Of a stretch of DNA of 64,000 nt, positions 12,348 to 22,570 are shown piece by piece (positions within the stretch are counted from its first letter, which is position 1; each line of letters opens with the position of its first letter). The translations under genes were made by a program, and so were the position numbers. This DNA comes from Nemania diffusa (taxonomy: Eukaryota; Ascomycota; Sordariomycetes; Xylariales; Xylariaceae). The notes beneath the pieces are model-generated. The model was not told the DNA's origin. It did not search any database and was given only the letters and a program-made list of their open reading frames with translations. Location: the NCBI GenBank assembly GCA_038501195.1, contig JBBPUQ010000002.1:4727001-4791000 (forward strand), given 5' to 3'.

Positions 12348-13025
12348 GTGGCACGGGATAGCACTGCAGGACCACCGTACTAATTGCACTGCCAGCGGGG
12401 GAATGTTGCTAAGTTGGGTAACTACCTATCTTCACGTACTTGGTTCTGCCCATGGCTGGGACTGGGACGTTAGGAGAGCTGCGGGAATGGCATAATTCGT
12501 TGAGGAAGGTCTCGGTAAATAGATCACATTAGACATAGATCACAATGAATATGCACAACATTGACTGATAAACAACAGAACTTGCCATTATCAACCCAAA
12601 ATTTTCCTGGGGTGTAAGATACTGAAATGGATCGAGTAAATCACTCTACTGCACTTTGGAGGCTTGACCTCAGTCACAACCATCTGAGGATTTCATTATA
12701 GGCCTTGGCAAAACAATCGATTCTAGTAAGGAAGAACTGGCTAAGCTGGTCTCAGTCCTCCCCCTGAAAGGGCAGAAAACTAGCTAGACCCATACTTTAT
12801 ATATAGAAAAGAATCACCGATATTAAGCACCCCCGAATCAACAGACACTCATGTGTGACTCGATCGAGTTGTCCAGCTTAATATCTCCAACCAATATTCT
12901 AGAACCCAAGACGATCGCCAGCGTCTCTATATCACGGTCCCATGTACAAGTAACTTCAAATAGCCAACGTTCCCACCTTGAGAGCATCCTGCTTTTGTAA
13001 TGTTACAGTCCTGTCCCGTGAAACT
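12348..13025. repeat. 3' flank of the NLISSA gene, member A of a dispersed degenerate repeat
   Basis: About 12660-13020 shows clear similarity, with many substitutions and gaps, to segments at 14630-14810 and 48090-48300, and weaker similarity to segments near 48400-48600 and 48750-48960. Shared landmarks include CACGGTCCCAT, GTAAGGAAGAAC-like and ATTAAGCACCCC-like blocks. Read on the minus strand, the right part contains an open stretch beginning at about 12988 with TWDRDIETLAIVLGSRILVG. This may be a former or alternative terminal exon of the minus-strand gene just upstream. The interval from 12348 to 12650 shows nothing recognisable. Confidence 0.55.
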
Positions 13026-13898
13026 CTAATATCCCCTACGAGCTCTCTCAACACTGTCTGCAGGGCGAATGTTGGCGCTACGATTACCACTGCTCTGATA
13101 AGATGCTGATGGATAAGTGCCGCGACTCTGGTTTGTTGAGCTCTGGATAGTTGAGCTCTGGATAGTTGAGCTCTGGCTAGTTGAGCTCTGGCTGCTGGCG
13201 CTCATAGTCGAGCCCTGAACCGGTGGCCGGGGAAATACGACGGGGCCAAACTGGGGCTGATACCATGTTGAACTTGAAGTTGAAGCTGATGCATCGCCGG
13301 GAAATGGGAACTCCTTTTTGTAATATTCAGCAATGACATTGGGAGGGTAGTTGTATATGGCGCTGCTGATGAGGTTCTTCGACGGCCCGAGACCTAGGGA
13401 CTGCCGAAAGGCATTTAGTTCACATAGTGGTTTAATAGTGCTGATAGGAACCTCCACCATTCCTTAAGCTATTGTTAGCCAAATATTTGGGCTCCAGCCA
13501 TTTAATCGGATAGAGATAGAGGCTGTAATCTTCCGAGTGTCTGGTTGACGAGGAGCTGAACTTACCCGCTTGTGGCGTCTGCCGGTAGCTGGTACTCGCT
13601 TGCTGCTCATGCTGAGCTTGATGGGCTTGCGCCTGCTGGGGTCTCGCCTGTTGGGCTCTTATTCTCTCCGCTTTATTTCTCTTAGAACGTGTTCTAGCCT
13701 TTAAGGGAGTAGAATGGACAAACCTTGGGAGATAGGATTTTGGTTTATTATCTGTCTTATGCGAGGCCTGTTGGTTTCTCCTGGGTTGCCATTTCGTTGG
13801 TTGCTTCCTTATTTCTAGATCAGCATTGTGTCTTCTTAATAACGAGAAAAGGAGTTAGTTAACAAACCATGAGCAAACTGTCTCGATGAATCTGACAT
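13026..13898 (-). CDS. Uncharacterised NLISSA-motif protein with Ser/Thr/Gln-rich tail
   Basis: Three exons are inferred on the minus strand: 13898-13879, 13834-13566 and 13462-13026. Introns are 44 bp (with an ACTAAC branch site) and 103 bp. The product is 241 aa. The N-terminal half is very basic and glutamine-rich (KARTRSKRNKAERIRAQQAR). Then follows LNAFRQSLGLGPSKNLISSA, matching the motif in the convergent gene at 11448-12347. The intron just upstream of the motif is at a similar place in both genes, supporting common descent. The tail is Ser/Thr/Gln-rich and partly built from a 15-bp tandem repeat (13136-13194). No RRM-like part follows, so the protein is either truncated or differently built. 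Function is unknown. The first exon is short and its donor (GTTTGC) is not optimal, so the N terminus is the least certain part. Confidence 0.6.
13136..13194. repeat. 15-bp coding minisatellite
   Basis: About four tandem units of TTGAGCTCTGGATAG (the last ones with GGCTAG or GGCTGC) lie inside the third exon of the minus-strand NLISSA gene. On the coding strand each unit adds about five residues of the type Q-S-S-T-I. Because the unit is a multiple of three, copy-number change would keep the frame. Confidence 0.85.
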
Positions 13899-16800
13899 TC
13901 TCTTGTTGCCTCAGGTTCAGTATTTATAGTATAGGTATTTGTGTTGACGAACTAGCTATACAACCGAAACTCTGGAGGTAAGGAACTTTAAAGAGGAAAA
14001 TGTAAAAAGAGTGCGAGTTGTTGATGAGATGAAAACTTATATATACGCTGCCGCTTAAAAGCCAGAAATTGTGTAGCGTTGTTGCCGCTCCTAACCAAGT
14101 AGTTTGCTAGCAATAATGGAATTGTTCTATTGTGGTAAGTTGTACAAAGTACTAAAGTACCGAAAAAGCTCATAGTTCTCAAGGCTATTGGTGAATGCTT
14201 AAGTTAAGTGTGCTTGATTCGTTGGATAGCCGCTTAGAGGTTGTTGTCGGTATAGACTAACCTATGAAAGCCCATTGAGGCTAAGGAACCTATTGTATGA
14301 CCAATTAAGCTCATTTCTTCATAGAATTGCGTTATCTATCAGTAGGTTTGCTAACAAAATTCCACCTGGCACGAGTAAAATCTGTTGTGATTGCTACACT
14401 TCTAATACCAATCAGAGAAGAGCGACAACAGACTAAGAGATACTCATTACCTAGTAACTTGCTCAACTCCTTAAGCTTCGCCAATCTATTATTTAATGTC
14501 ATTGTGCCACCAATCAAAGCCACAGCCCTATTCTCGTTATCTTACTGCGGAGACAGAGCATCGTCAAGTCAGTTAGCTACCTGAACCTCAAGTTGAGCAC
14601 GTGACATCTGGTGAACCCAATATGCCCCCCTTTCGAACATAAAGTTTCCGACTCTAACATGATTGTTGCTCTATTGTCACGGTCCCATATATAAGACCTG
14701 CAAACGGTCAAGGTTCCCATCTTTTCCAACCTTGATAACGTTCTACTTTTGCATCCTGCATCAATTGTGTTGTGGTTTCGCGTTGCAGTTCTGACCCGTG
14801 ACATCTATACTATCTTCTAGATAATTATTTATATTATCCAGCCCTTTATAATCGTTCGCACCTGTCTAAAATATTTAACTTTAGAATTCAATTACCCTTT
14901 CTTACTGCTCGTACCAATTTGAAGTTCAAACGTTCAACATCTTATTCCACAAGAGAATATTAATGGGACTTAATAGTGCCTAATTCTAAATATTTAATTT
15001 AATGTGTAGATTAAAAAGGCTGCTACCTCTTCTATAATATAAGCTAGATATAGTTCTATCTATCCTAGTCTGACTAGATAGTTGTCGAACTGCTATGCAC
15101 TTACGCCCGCTGGTTCTGGAAGCTTGCATGTCGATAACATGATTAGTATGCAAAGGCTAAACTTATAAAGACAGCCAAGCCTACCGTTGCTCCGATGCAT
15201 TGATCGGTCTTCACGATAACTCGCTATCCACTAATTATTTCCGATGCTCCGTGTCTTAGGCATCGTGCTAGCGGAGGAGAGTAATGCATATAAAGCTTCA
15301 ATATAGCTACTAGTACAACTTAAGAGCCGTTAATATTCCGGCCGAGCACGTGCTGGCGAGTCCCTCAACCAAGGTTCCCCCTTGTCACCGATCGCTCGAT
15401 TGGGGGTTACGTTGAACTAAACATTTAGGATCATGCACTAGCATCTAGACACGCTATCTGCGTGGAGCTCGACGAGGGGATTCAATACCACCGCCCGAAG
15501 CACTAGCGCTACGGGCTGTGTGATAAAACTTGTTTCGTGAAATGTATTAGGAATTCTATTCGGGATGAGTGCCGGCTATCAAGTTCTAGGACTTCCAAAA
15601 CGAAGTGGGATGGCGATGGCTTCTGAAGTGCGACTAAAATGGTATTTGGCCTGCATCTGTATTTGCGATTCTGAAACGATTTGTTCTATATCATATCATA
15701 CAACGATAGACTCACGACAGTTTGGCGGGCTTTCCCTCCGTCAGCCCTGTGAATAACACTTTATCGATCCTTACCTATTTTTAGGTTGCAAATGAACCAA
15801 TGTAAGTTAGGTATTTCTAAGTTGAACCACCGAATGACCGTTATCTTGCATAACAACGTGTTACAGGTGTAATCAGGTTCCTCGGTAGTTGGTTCCCTAT
15901 GGCGTTACCCGGTCGTAAGAACTCTCCTTAGTTGAGTTCTATTAAGTAGAGTACCGTATTGCTCGTGCATATAGTGGACACATGGATCTAGAGGTGTGTC
16001 TTTTAGGTAGACTAATCCTAAAGGGACAGACGCCGACGACTGCCCTAACATTGTGCCGTAACCCCTGAAACGCTGACCGAAACAGTCACACTGCAACGTC
16101 GTAATATATGTGGCTTTGAAGCACGGTTTCCTGCGATGGCGATAACGAACTGGAGGAGACAAACTGGTTTCCTGCAGTAACATTCGCCCAGGAGCTACTG
16201 GTATCTATCTACATACGCATATCTACATAGTAAGTAGTAGGAAATGGGGCAATTGTTCGATGACATCGGCTGAGCTTGTGGCCGGGGTGACCGGGAGCTG
16301 TTGACCTGATATTTGGCCCATCTCGGGTGTGGCGGGGGCACAGATTCTGGGCATATGTAGCGTGATCGGGTGGTCGAATTGAAGAGCGATGGTCTGGGCG
16401 ACAGCGCCACTTCGAAAGATGCGAAGACTCGGCATGCATTGGACTTTGCGGATGACTCGTCTGCTGGATCACTCGAACCGCAACTGCAACGGGGGGTATT
16501 ATAGCCTTTGCGACAGATGTATGAGGCCTCGGCGCTGAGTGCACGCTTCAGTATTAGTATGAAAGAAGCAGTCAATGCGAAGGGGTTAGCTGTGCTGTGC
16601 ACTGCCACTCAACCACTGGAGAGTCTTCGTTAGGTGTGTGAGAGACGAATTAGGGGCATATTTAGGGGCAACGTTCTTCCTGCCGGCGGGAATGTCAGCT
16701 TTGCCACCTCGTGCGCCCGACAAAAATGGCATACCTACTGGAGGTAGATATATGCATGTCAGAGTCGGCAGATTCCAGCCGCTGGCACGCGGTACTGCGG

Positions 16801-19613
16801 GCAAGAAGCCATCTGGCTACTTGCGTGGCCTAGACTCTACGTATAGAGGAGTACTCAGTTCGAATAGTGTTGAGACTGTCTCACAGCGGCATATTGATCC
16901 CTATAACCTATTTGACCGAACCTCTATCTGGGCGGTGGGAATCTTGTCGCGGTGGGCTCACCTGACGATCAATTGGGATGATCAATTGAGACGCTCTTGG
17001 AGTATCACCGAGTTTAGCCATATATTATTGACTGATATTGAGTCCCGATCTCAGGCGCATGCAAATCTGCAAATCGCGCAGCGAAGCGCTACGGTGCCAG
17101 TGTCGAGGCCGTTTAGGGTATCAACCGGACGAAGCGAAATATGACGGATGGAACTGTAAGTACAAGTATCTACCTATCTAGATGGGTGGCCTCCTGTTGT
17201 GCTCCCACACTTGCTGCGACAGTACTCTGTCAGCAGTTGTACCGTATGCAGTAGTCTAATTACTAGTATATAGAATAAATAATAAATAGGTAGACGGAGA
17301 TCCGTGCCCTACCTACTGTACAAGACTCTTCTGTATCTACCTAATCTATCTACAGAGTACTTGTAAGTTCCCCTCTGAAGCATTGGTCACTTTTTCCCTC
17401 CCCCACGATCGATGTGGCTGGAACGGTTTAGCTTACCGAGACGCTGGGCTGGAATGGTGTGACTTTTGGATAACCCTGTCTGTTGCCCGGACTCTGTACG
17501 AAGATGTAGTTAATAACCCTTGATCTGACAATTCTGACCTAAATCCCTATACTTTCTTAGCGCAGGCTGTCAAAGACAAATCCAGGACTATCTAAGTAAG
17601 AGTGTAGAGAAGCATTTTCATTTATATCGCATTTCAGTCTCCACTAGCGGAGCTCCCGTCACCCAGTAGGCATGCTAGGAGAAGAAGGCCAAGATGGACT
17701 AGAAGGGAAATATCTACGCAGTACGCATACATACATACGTTGTTCCATGGGATCCGTGTGGGTGGTATTCTCGAGAACTTACCTGGGTAGATTTCTCTCA
17801 ACGCGTCTATGCGTAGCTTAACCTACCTAGACCAGTCTAGCGCTGTCGTGTTCTTCCCTGTTGGTAGTGCAGTCTCCACTGTTACCCTATCAGCGACGCT
17901 ACTTAGACAAGGGGTCCGCCCCGGTCTGAGATCTTATCGTTTCTTCGTTGCCTTTTCGAAACAGGTGAATAGCGTAATGTTGTCAGAGACTTGAACAAAC
18001 TACCGAGGTCATACGTATGCCACAAATGTTGCTTGACAATGCTCTAGTGAGACATAGATGTTTGTGTTTCGGCGCGATTTTAATTGTTGATTCAATCTTT
18101 TGGGATGGAATGCATCTTTCCAATCGGTTGCGCTCCGACAAGTATTACTTACCAAGTTACAGTACCACTGAAGACTACCTAACCGGGTACAGCTTTCTAC
18201 AATAGCCTACTCTACATAGGTACGCTGTATCATACCACAGGTAGGTATACCCACATACATAAGGTATACTAATGCAGCCCCCCACACCACCATCACAGCT
18301 CTCAGCCGTCAGCACATTGCCGTAGTGTACCATACCTTAGGTACCTACCATCTGCACTGGTCTCGTGCTGATGACTTTCTTTACATGCATATACTACCCT
18401 ACCTGCTTTAAGCAAGCTGTCCAATACGCTTCTATTTATACCAATATTCTTCATATTAGATTAGGCTGGAAGTAAAGGAAGGTTTAACCTGAGCGATGGG
18501 TGGTATTATGGCTTGTCTGAAAGTACCTAGGTAGGTACATAAGTTGTGTTTTTAGCGTTGCTGATACCGAAGGTAGTATTCTGTAGTGAGTATATGTCAT
18601 TCATTTTCATAATCACTATATGTTGGTCTTCCCCGCTTAGCCTATCTTGGCATATCCCTATCCCTAGTGTATCTCGATTTATCTTTCTTGGTTCAATATT
18701 CTACACACAATAAGCTGCTTAGTACCATATTGTATGCCGTCCGCGCGCCGTTATTGGCCCGCTGCAACACGGCAGAACCATTGATCGATGCGAAGCCAGA
18801 TTCCAACGGACGAACCAGTAATGTCCGCGTCGATCAACAGAATCGCCAATGCGACCGTTGTCATGCACTATGGTACCAGATGCCATATGCGTACACGCGT
18901 GTTATGATTGTTATTATTACCATCCTGATCATTATCATCATGGGTGACGACGCTGACCGTGTTGCCACTGTCCGGTGTGCTGTGTGCATGAGGGCTCCTT
19001 CTAGAACGAGTCAACACCCGTCCGATACCACGCTGACGGGGCAAAGCATCCCCTTTTCCGTCGAGGACCTGTACATACAGTACTTCTGTATGCGTAGTCG
19101 GACTGGATTACCTAGCATTACAGACTACCTCTTGCGGGGGTGGGCGTGGCGTAGAGGCTGCATGAGTCGTACGCCTTACCGTTATCTGCGGCCACCGACC
19201 TCGATTAAAGTAGTGCGGTCCGGTTGCTTTTCTCGGCGCTTCATCCCACCTCCAATCCAATTCAACTCGATGTAAGGTATCTCGGTACTATTGCTACTAT
19301 TGCTCTATACCTACTGTACATACTTAGACACACCTGCGGGAGTACCTATGTATCCCCATTCCCCTACCATTCCCTACTGGAACTGGTAAGTCGTGAGACA
19401 GTAAGGGTCCATCCTTGGCATGTTGGGTTCTTTTCATATGGTCTCCTGCACTCCTCTGCTCGTGCTTACATTTCTTGCCCTTAAACTATTTCGAACTCAC
19501 CCGCATCCATTCTTTTCGGTATATTCCTTCGAACTCCTAGCCGATCGCCTGCGCTGTTAGAATTTGACTTACCCTGTTGGATCTCAGGAGCCTTTAACGG
19601 CTCTGTCGCCAAA
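13899..19613. other. Long gene-poor region upstream of the ammonium transporter
   Basis: No gene could be supported in this 5.7-kb stretch. It holds a degenerate repeat copy (14630-14810), an AT-rich TpA-heavy interval (about 14810-15080) that looks mutationally decayed, and many TAGGTA/TACCTA motifs (for example 17160-17360 and 18225-18370). The ORFs at 16638-17144 and 18667-19275 have no recognisable domain. The right end should include the ammonium transporter promoter. Two HGATAR-type sites (TTATCT on this strand, i.e. AGATAA) occur at 18679-18684 and 19182-19187. They could bind a nitrogen GATA factor, but such hexamers also occur by chance. Confidence 0.5.
14630..14815. repeat. Degenerate repeat copy related to the 12.7-13.0 kb segment
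   Basis: The segment shares ordered blocks with 12930-13020: CACGGTCCCAT, GGTTCCCA, an AAC-CTTGA-AACG-like block, CTTTTG, and CTGACCCGTGA against CTGTCCCGTGA. On the minus strand it keeps a WDRD-encoding stretch (TGGGACCGTGAC), but the downstream frame is lost. It therefore looks like a decayed duplicate rather than a conserved gene. Confidence 0.55.
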
Positions 19614-21443
19614 ATGGTTGTTGTGGACGGTATCGATCTTGATGCCCTGGACTACATACAGAAGTTTCCCTATAATGGCACTATTCCGACGGGAGGTGAC
19701 TCGTTAACCCAGAATCTGAACATTTTCTATGAGGTAATTGACACTGAAACCACCTGGCTCTGAAGTACAAAGCACTGATACGTTGATTGCCTTCGATTAG
19801 TCTGGTGACATAGGATGGATGATCACGGCGACAGCCCTGGTGTTGCTCATGATTCCTGGTGTTGGGTAAGGCCCTCGCGTATTCGAGCCTCACAGTGAAG
19901 CCTGGCTGACAAGCGCATAAGTTTCTTTTACTCCGGCCTTGCTCGCAGAAAGTCGGCTTTATCTCTAATATGGCTATCCGTCATGGCCACGGCGGTAACA
20001 TCGTTCCAGTGGTTTTTCTGGGGTTATTCCTTAACCTTCTCACATACCGCCAATTCGTTTATTGGGGACTTATCAAACTTCGGCTTCAAGGATGTACTCG
20101 CACAACCCTCTGTGGGCTCAACTAGAGTACCCGATCTTCTGTTTGCTGTCTACCAGGGCATGTTCTCGGCAATCACGGTGGCCCTCGCTACGGGTGCTGT
20201 TGCAGAACGAGGACGGATGCTTCCTTGCATTATTTTCATGTTGATCTGGTCAACTCTGATCTACGACCCCATCGCATGTTGGACTTGGAACCCGGCTGGA
20301 TGGTCGAACAAATTGGGCGGTCTGGACTTTGCTGGAGGTACACCTGTGCATATCTCCTCCGGAACGGCAGCGCTTGCATGTTAGTGACCCCCTTTCTCTC
20401 CTATCAACGTGGAACAATGGGTCATAGGCTATGATCTCCTTACGACCTCAGCTCGGGTACTGGGAAGGCATGGAACACTATAAAGTGACTGCTGATGCTA
20501 ATGGTAACGCGCGTAGACTCGATGATGCTCGGCAAGCGACGAGGCCACGGAACCCACGAACTGAATTACCGCCCCCACAACGTTACGCACATTGTTATTG
20601 GAACTGTGTTCCTATGGGTTGGCTGGTTTGGTTTCAACGCTGGAAGCGCCCTGTCGGCCAACTTGAGAGCAGTAATGGCTGCGGTGGTGACCAACCTTGC
20701 TGCATGCGTTGGTGGAATCACATGGTGTGTTCTCGACTACCGTCTGGAGCGCAAATGGTCTACTGTTGGTTTCTGCTCGGGCGTCGTTGCAGGTCTCGTC
20801 GCCATCACACCAGGTTCAGGTGAGCTTCCATGAGTTCAGAACGAAAAATAATAGCTAACAATTCAAAGGTTACGTCCCATCATGGGCCGCGGTCCCATTT
20901 GGAGTCCTTGGGGCCTGCTTCGCCAACTATGCGACGAAACTCAAGTTTCTACTCCGAATCGATGATTCTCTCGATATTTTTGCCGTTCACGCAGTCGGTG
21001 GTTTCGTGGGCAACATCCTGACAGCCTTTTTTGCTGCCGACTACATCGCGCACCTGGATGGTGTCCAAGTGATCAAGGGCGGCTGGTTGAACCACAATTG
21101 GATACAGCTAGCGTACCAGTTAGCCGACTCAGTCGCAGGTGGCGCATACTCTTTTGGCGGCACATGTATTATTCTTTTTGTCATCAACTTGATCCCCGGC
21201 CTCAAGATCCGCGCCACCGAGGAGGCCGAGATCCTGGGTATCGACGACGCCGAGATTGGCGAGTTCGCGTACGACTACGTCGAGTTAACGAGGGAGGTCC
21301 TGAACGAAGTCGACCACGACGATGTCAGCCGATACTCGGTGGAGGGGAACCCGACCTTCGACCCCCGCGAAAAGAACAGCATTCCCCTGATAGATGCTAG
21401 GGGATTTTCGGGCCCGTCGAACCAGGCTCCTCATGCCCAATAG
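19614..21443 (+). CDS. Ammonium transporter (Mep/Amt family)
   Basis: This is a plasma-membrane ammonium permease. Five exons are inferred: 19614-19733, 19801-19865, 19922-20379, 20517-20819 and 20869-21443. The introns are 67, 56, 137 and 49 bp and all joins keep frame. The product is 506 aa, normal for fungal Mep proteins, with the expected succession of hydrophobic segments and a soluble acidic C-terminal tail. The signature DFAGGTPVHISSGTAALAY contains the first pore histidine, and AVHAVGGFVGN contains the second. Having His rather than Glu at the first pore position is the state described for the Mep2/Amt group rather than Mep1/Mep3, so a high-affinity MEP2-type (mepA-like) transporter is my inference. 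Candidate GATA-factor sites upstream would fit nitrogen control. Confidence 0.93.
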
Positions 21444-22570
21444 GATCAGGCCCGGGCTTCGCCGCGCGAATGGGTATAAGGTGTACGATACTTGGGATGA
21501 GAAAATGATACCCGCGGCTGGGGTCCAGTAAGCCTGTGCTACTAATTATGTTATACTATATTATACCTTTCGTATCGTGGTTCGCTATATACCTCTTGCT
21601 TTGCGGCGCAGCACCGAACGTTTCAAGATAGGGTGGGAATTCAATACCATTTAATGCCCATATCGCCATTGGATGCACTCTAGCCTCGTGTGACCGTACT
21701 GATTAAGCACGCGCAGTCTTTTGCCCCTCAGTGTGAATACTCAGGTGAGACGTGATACACAACTGACAAATAGATGCTCTCTCCCTGATGTCATTGGCTA
21801 GATAACAAGGCATACGAATACATGTCGTAAGAGCACTGGCCGCAATTTTCGATAAAATAGGGACTGACTCTGCTGGCCGGTGCTTCTACTCAACTGCAAC
21901 TCTATCCACGAGAGCTAGCCGAGATTGGAAGAATCAAGCTTTATTGCAATTATGAATATTTGGAAATTTCATCTATAGTTACGGTCTTAGAGGATGTATG
22001 TACGTAATTAATTATTTCTATAGTGCTATGCGCATAGAGGGATTTGTCTATCGGTAAGGGCTCCCGATGTTTGTATTTCATACTACCCATTTCGGCGTCG
22101 GGTTGCTTGCCAACACTGATTGGCAGATCCCATAAAAAGGTCAAACAACTTGTCAGATATGATCAAATTTTCTAGTCACAGAATCTTAGGGGATGAGAAA
22201 TGTAGACTATCTCGTTGGTCAGACCAAAGAGATGAGGCGGCAATCATAAGGTCTCACACTGACAATCAGCTGTAGGCAGCTGGCAAAAGCCTGTGAGACC
22301 TTCATTTTCAGCTTCCAGCTGGCAGCTGTTTGTTTACACAAGGTACTACCTGAGTAGGCACGCATGGGGTTTCGGTGGCCTAAAATGCAACTGCAAAGAA
22401 AAACAAACAAGACACAGTCATGCCTCCACTAAACCTTGCCTCAGTAGGAGTAGGACCGTTACAAGGTAATGTCGTAGCCTAATTAAACTTTTCTTAACAA
22501 ATGCCTCAGCTTCGGTAACAAAGGTGTGCGACCACCAAAACTTAGCATTTGCAACCGAACCGTGCTGCTA
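21444..22570. other. Intergenic region between ammonium transporter and POL4
   Basis: I see no gene in this 1.1-kb stretch. It is AT-rich in the middle (about 21950-22020). The short ORFs on the minus strand have no recognisable features. Confidence 0.55.

Noticed and set aside
11622..12389. 255-codon open frame antisense to the RRM-like gene
   Set aside because: It mirrors the GC-rich codon bias of the sense gene, shows no domain, and the sense frame has the conserved motif and a supported intron.
13026..13460. Single-exon model of the minus-strand NLISSA gene starting at 13460
   Set aside because: An acceptor lies two bases before that ATG, and the upstream exon joins in frame with a Gln-rich reading, so the longer three-exon model is preferred.
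16638..17144. 168-codon plus-strand frame
   Set aside because: No domain, no splice context, irregular composition and a short direct repeat inside; treated as chance.
18667..19275. 202-codon frame upstream of the ammonium transporter
   Set aside because: No recognisable domain. The one hydrophobic run comes from an ATT/ATC simple repeat. It lies in probable promoter sequence.
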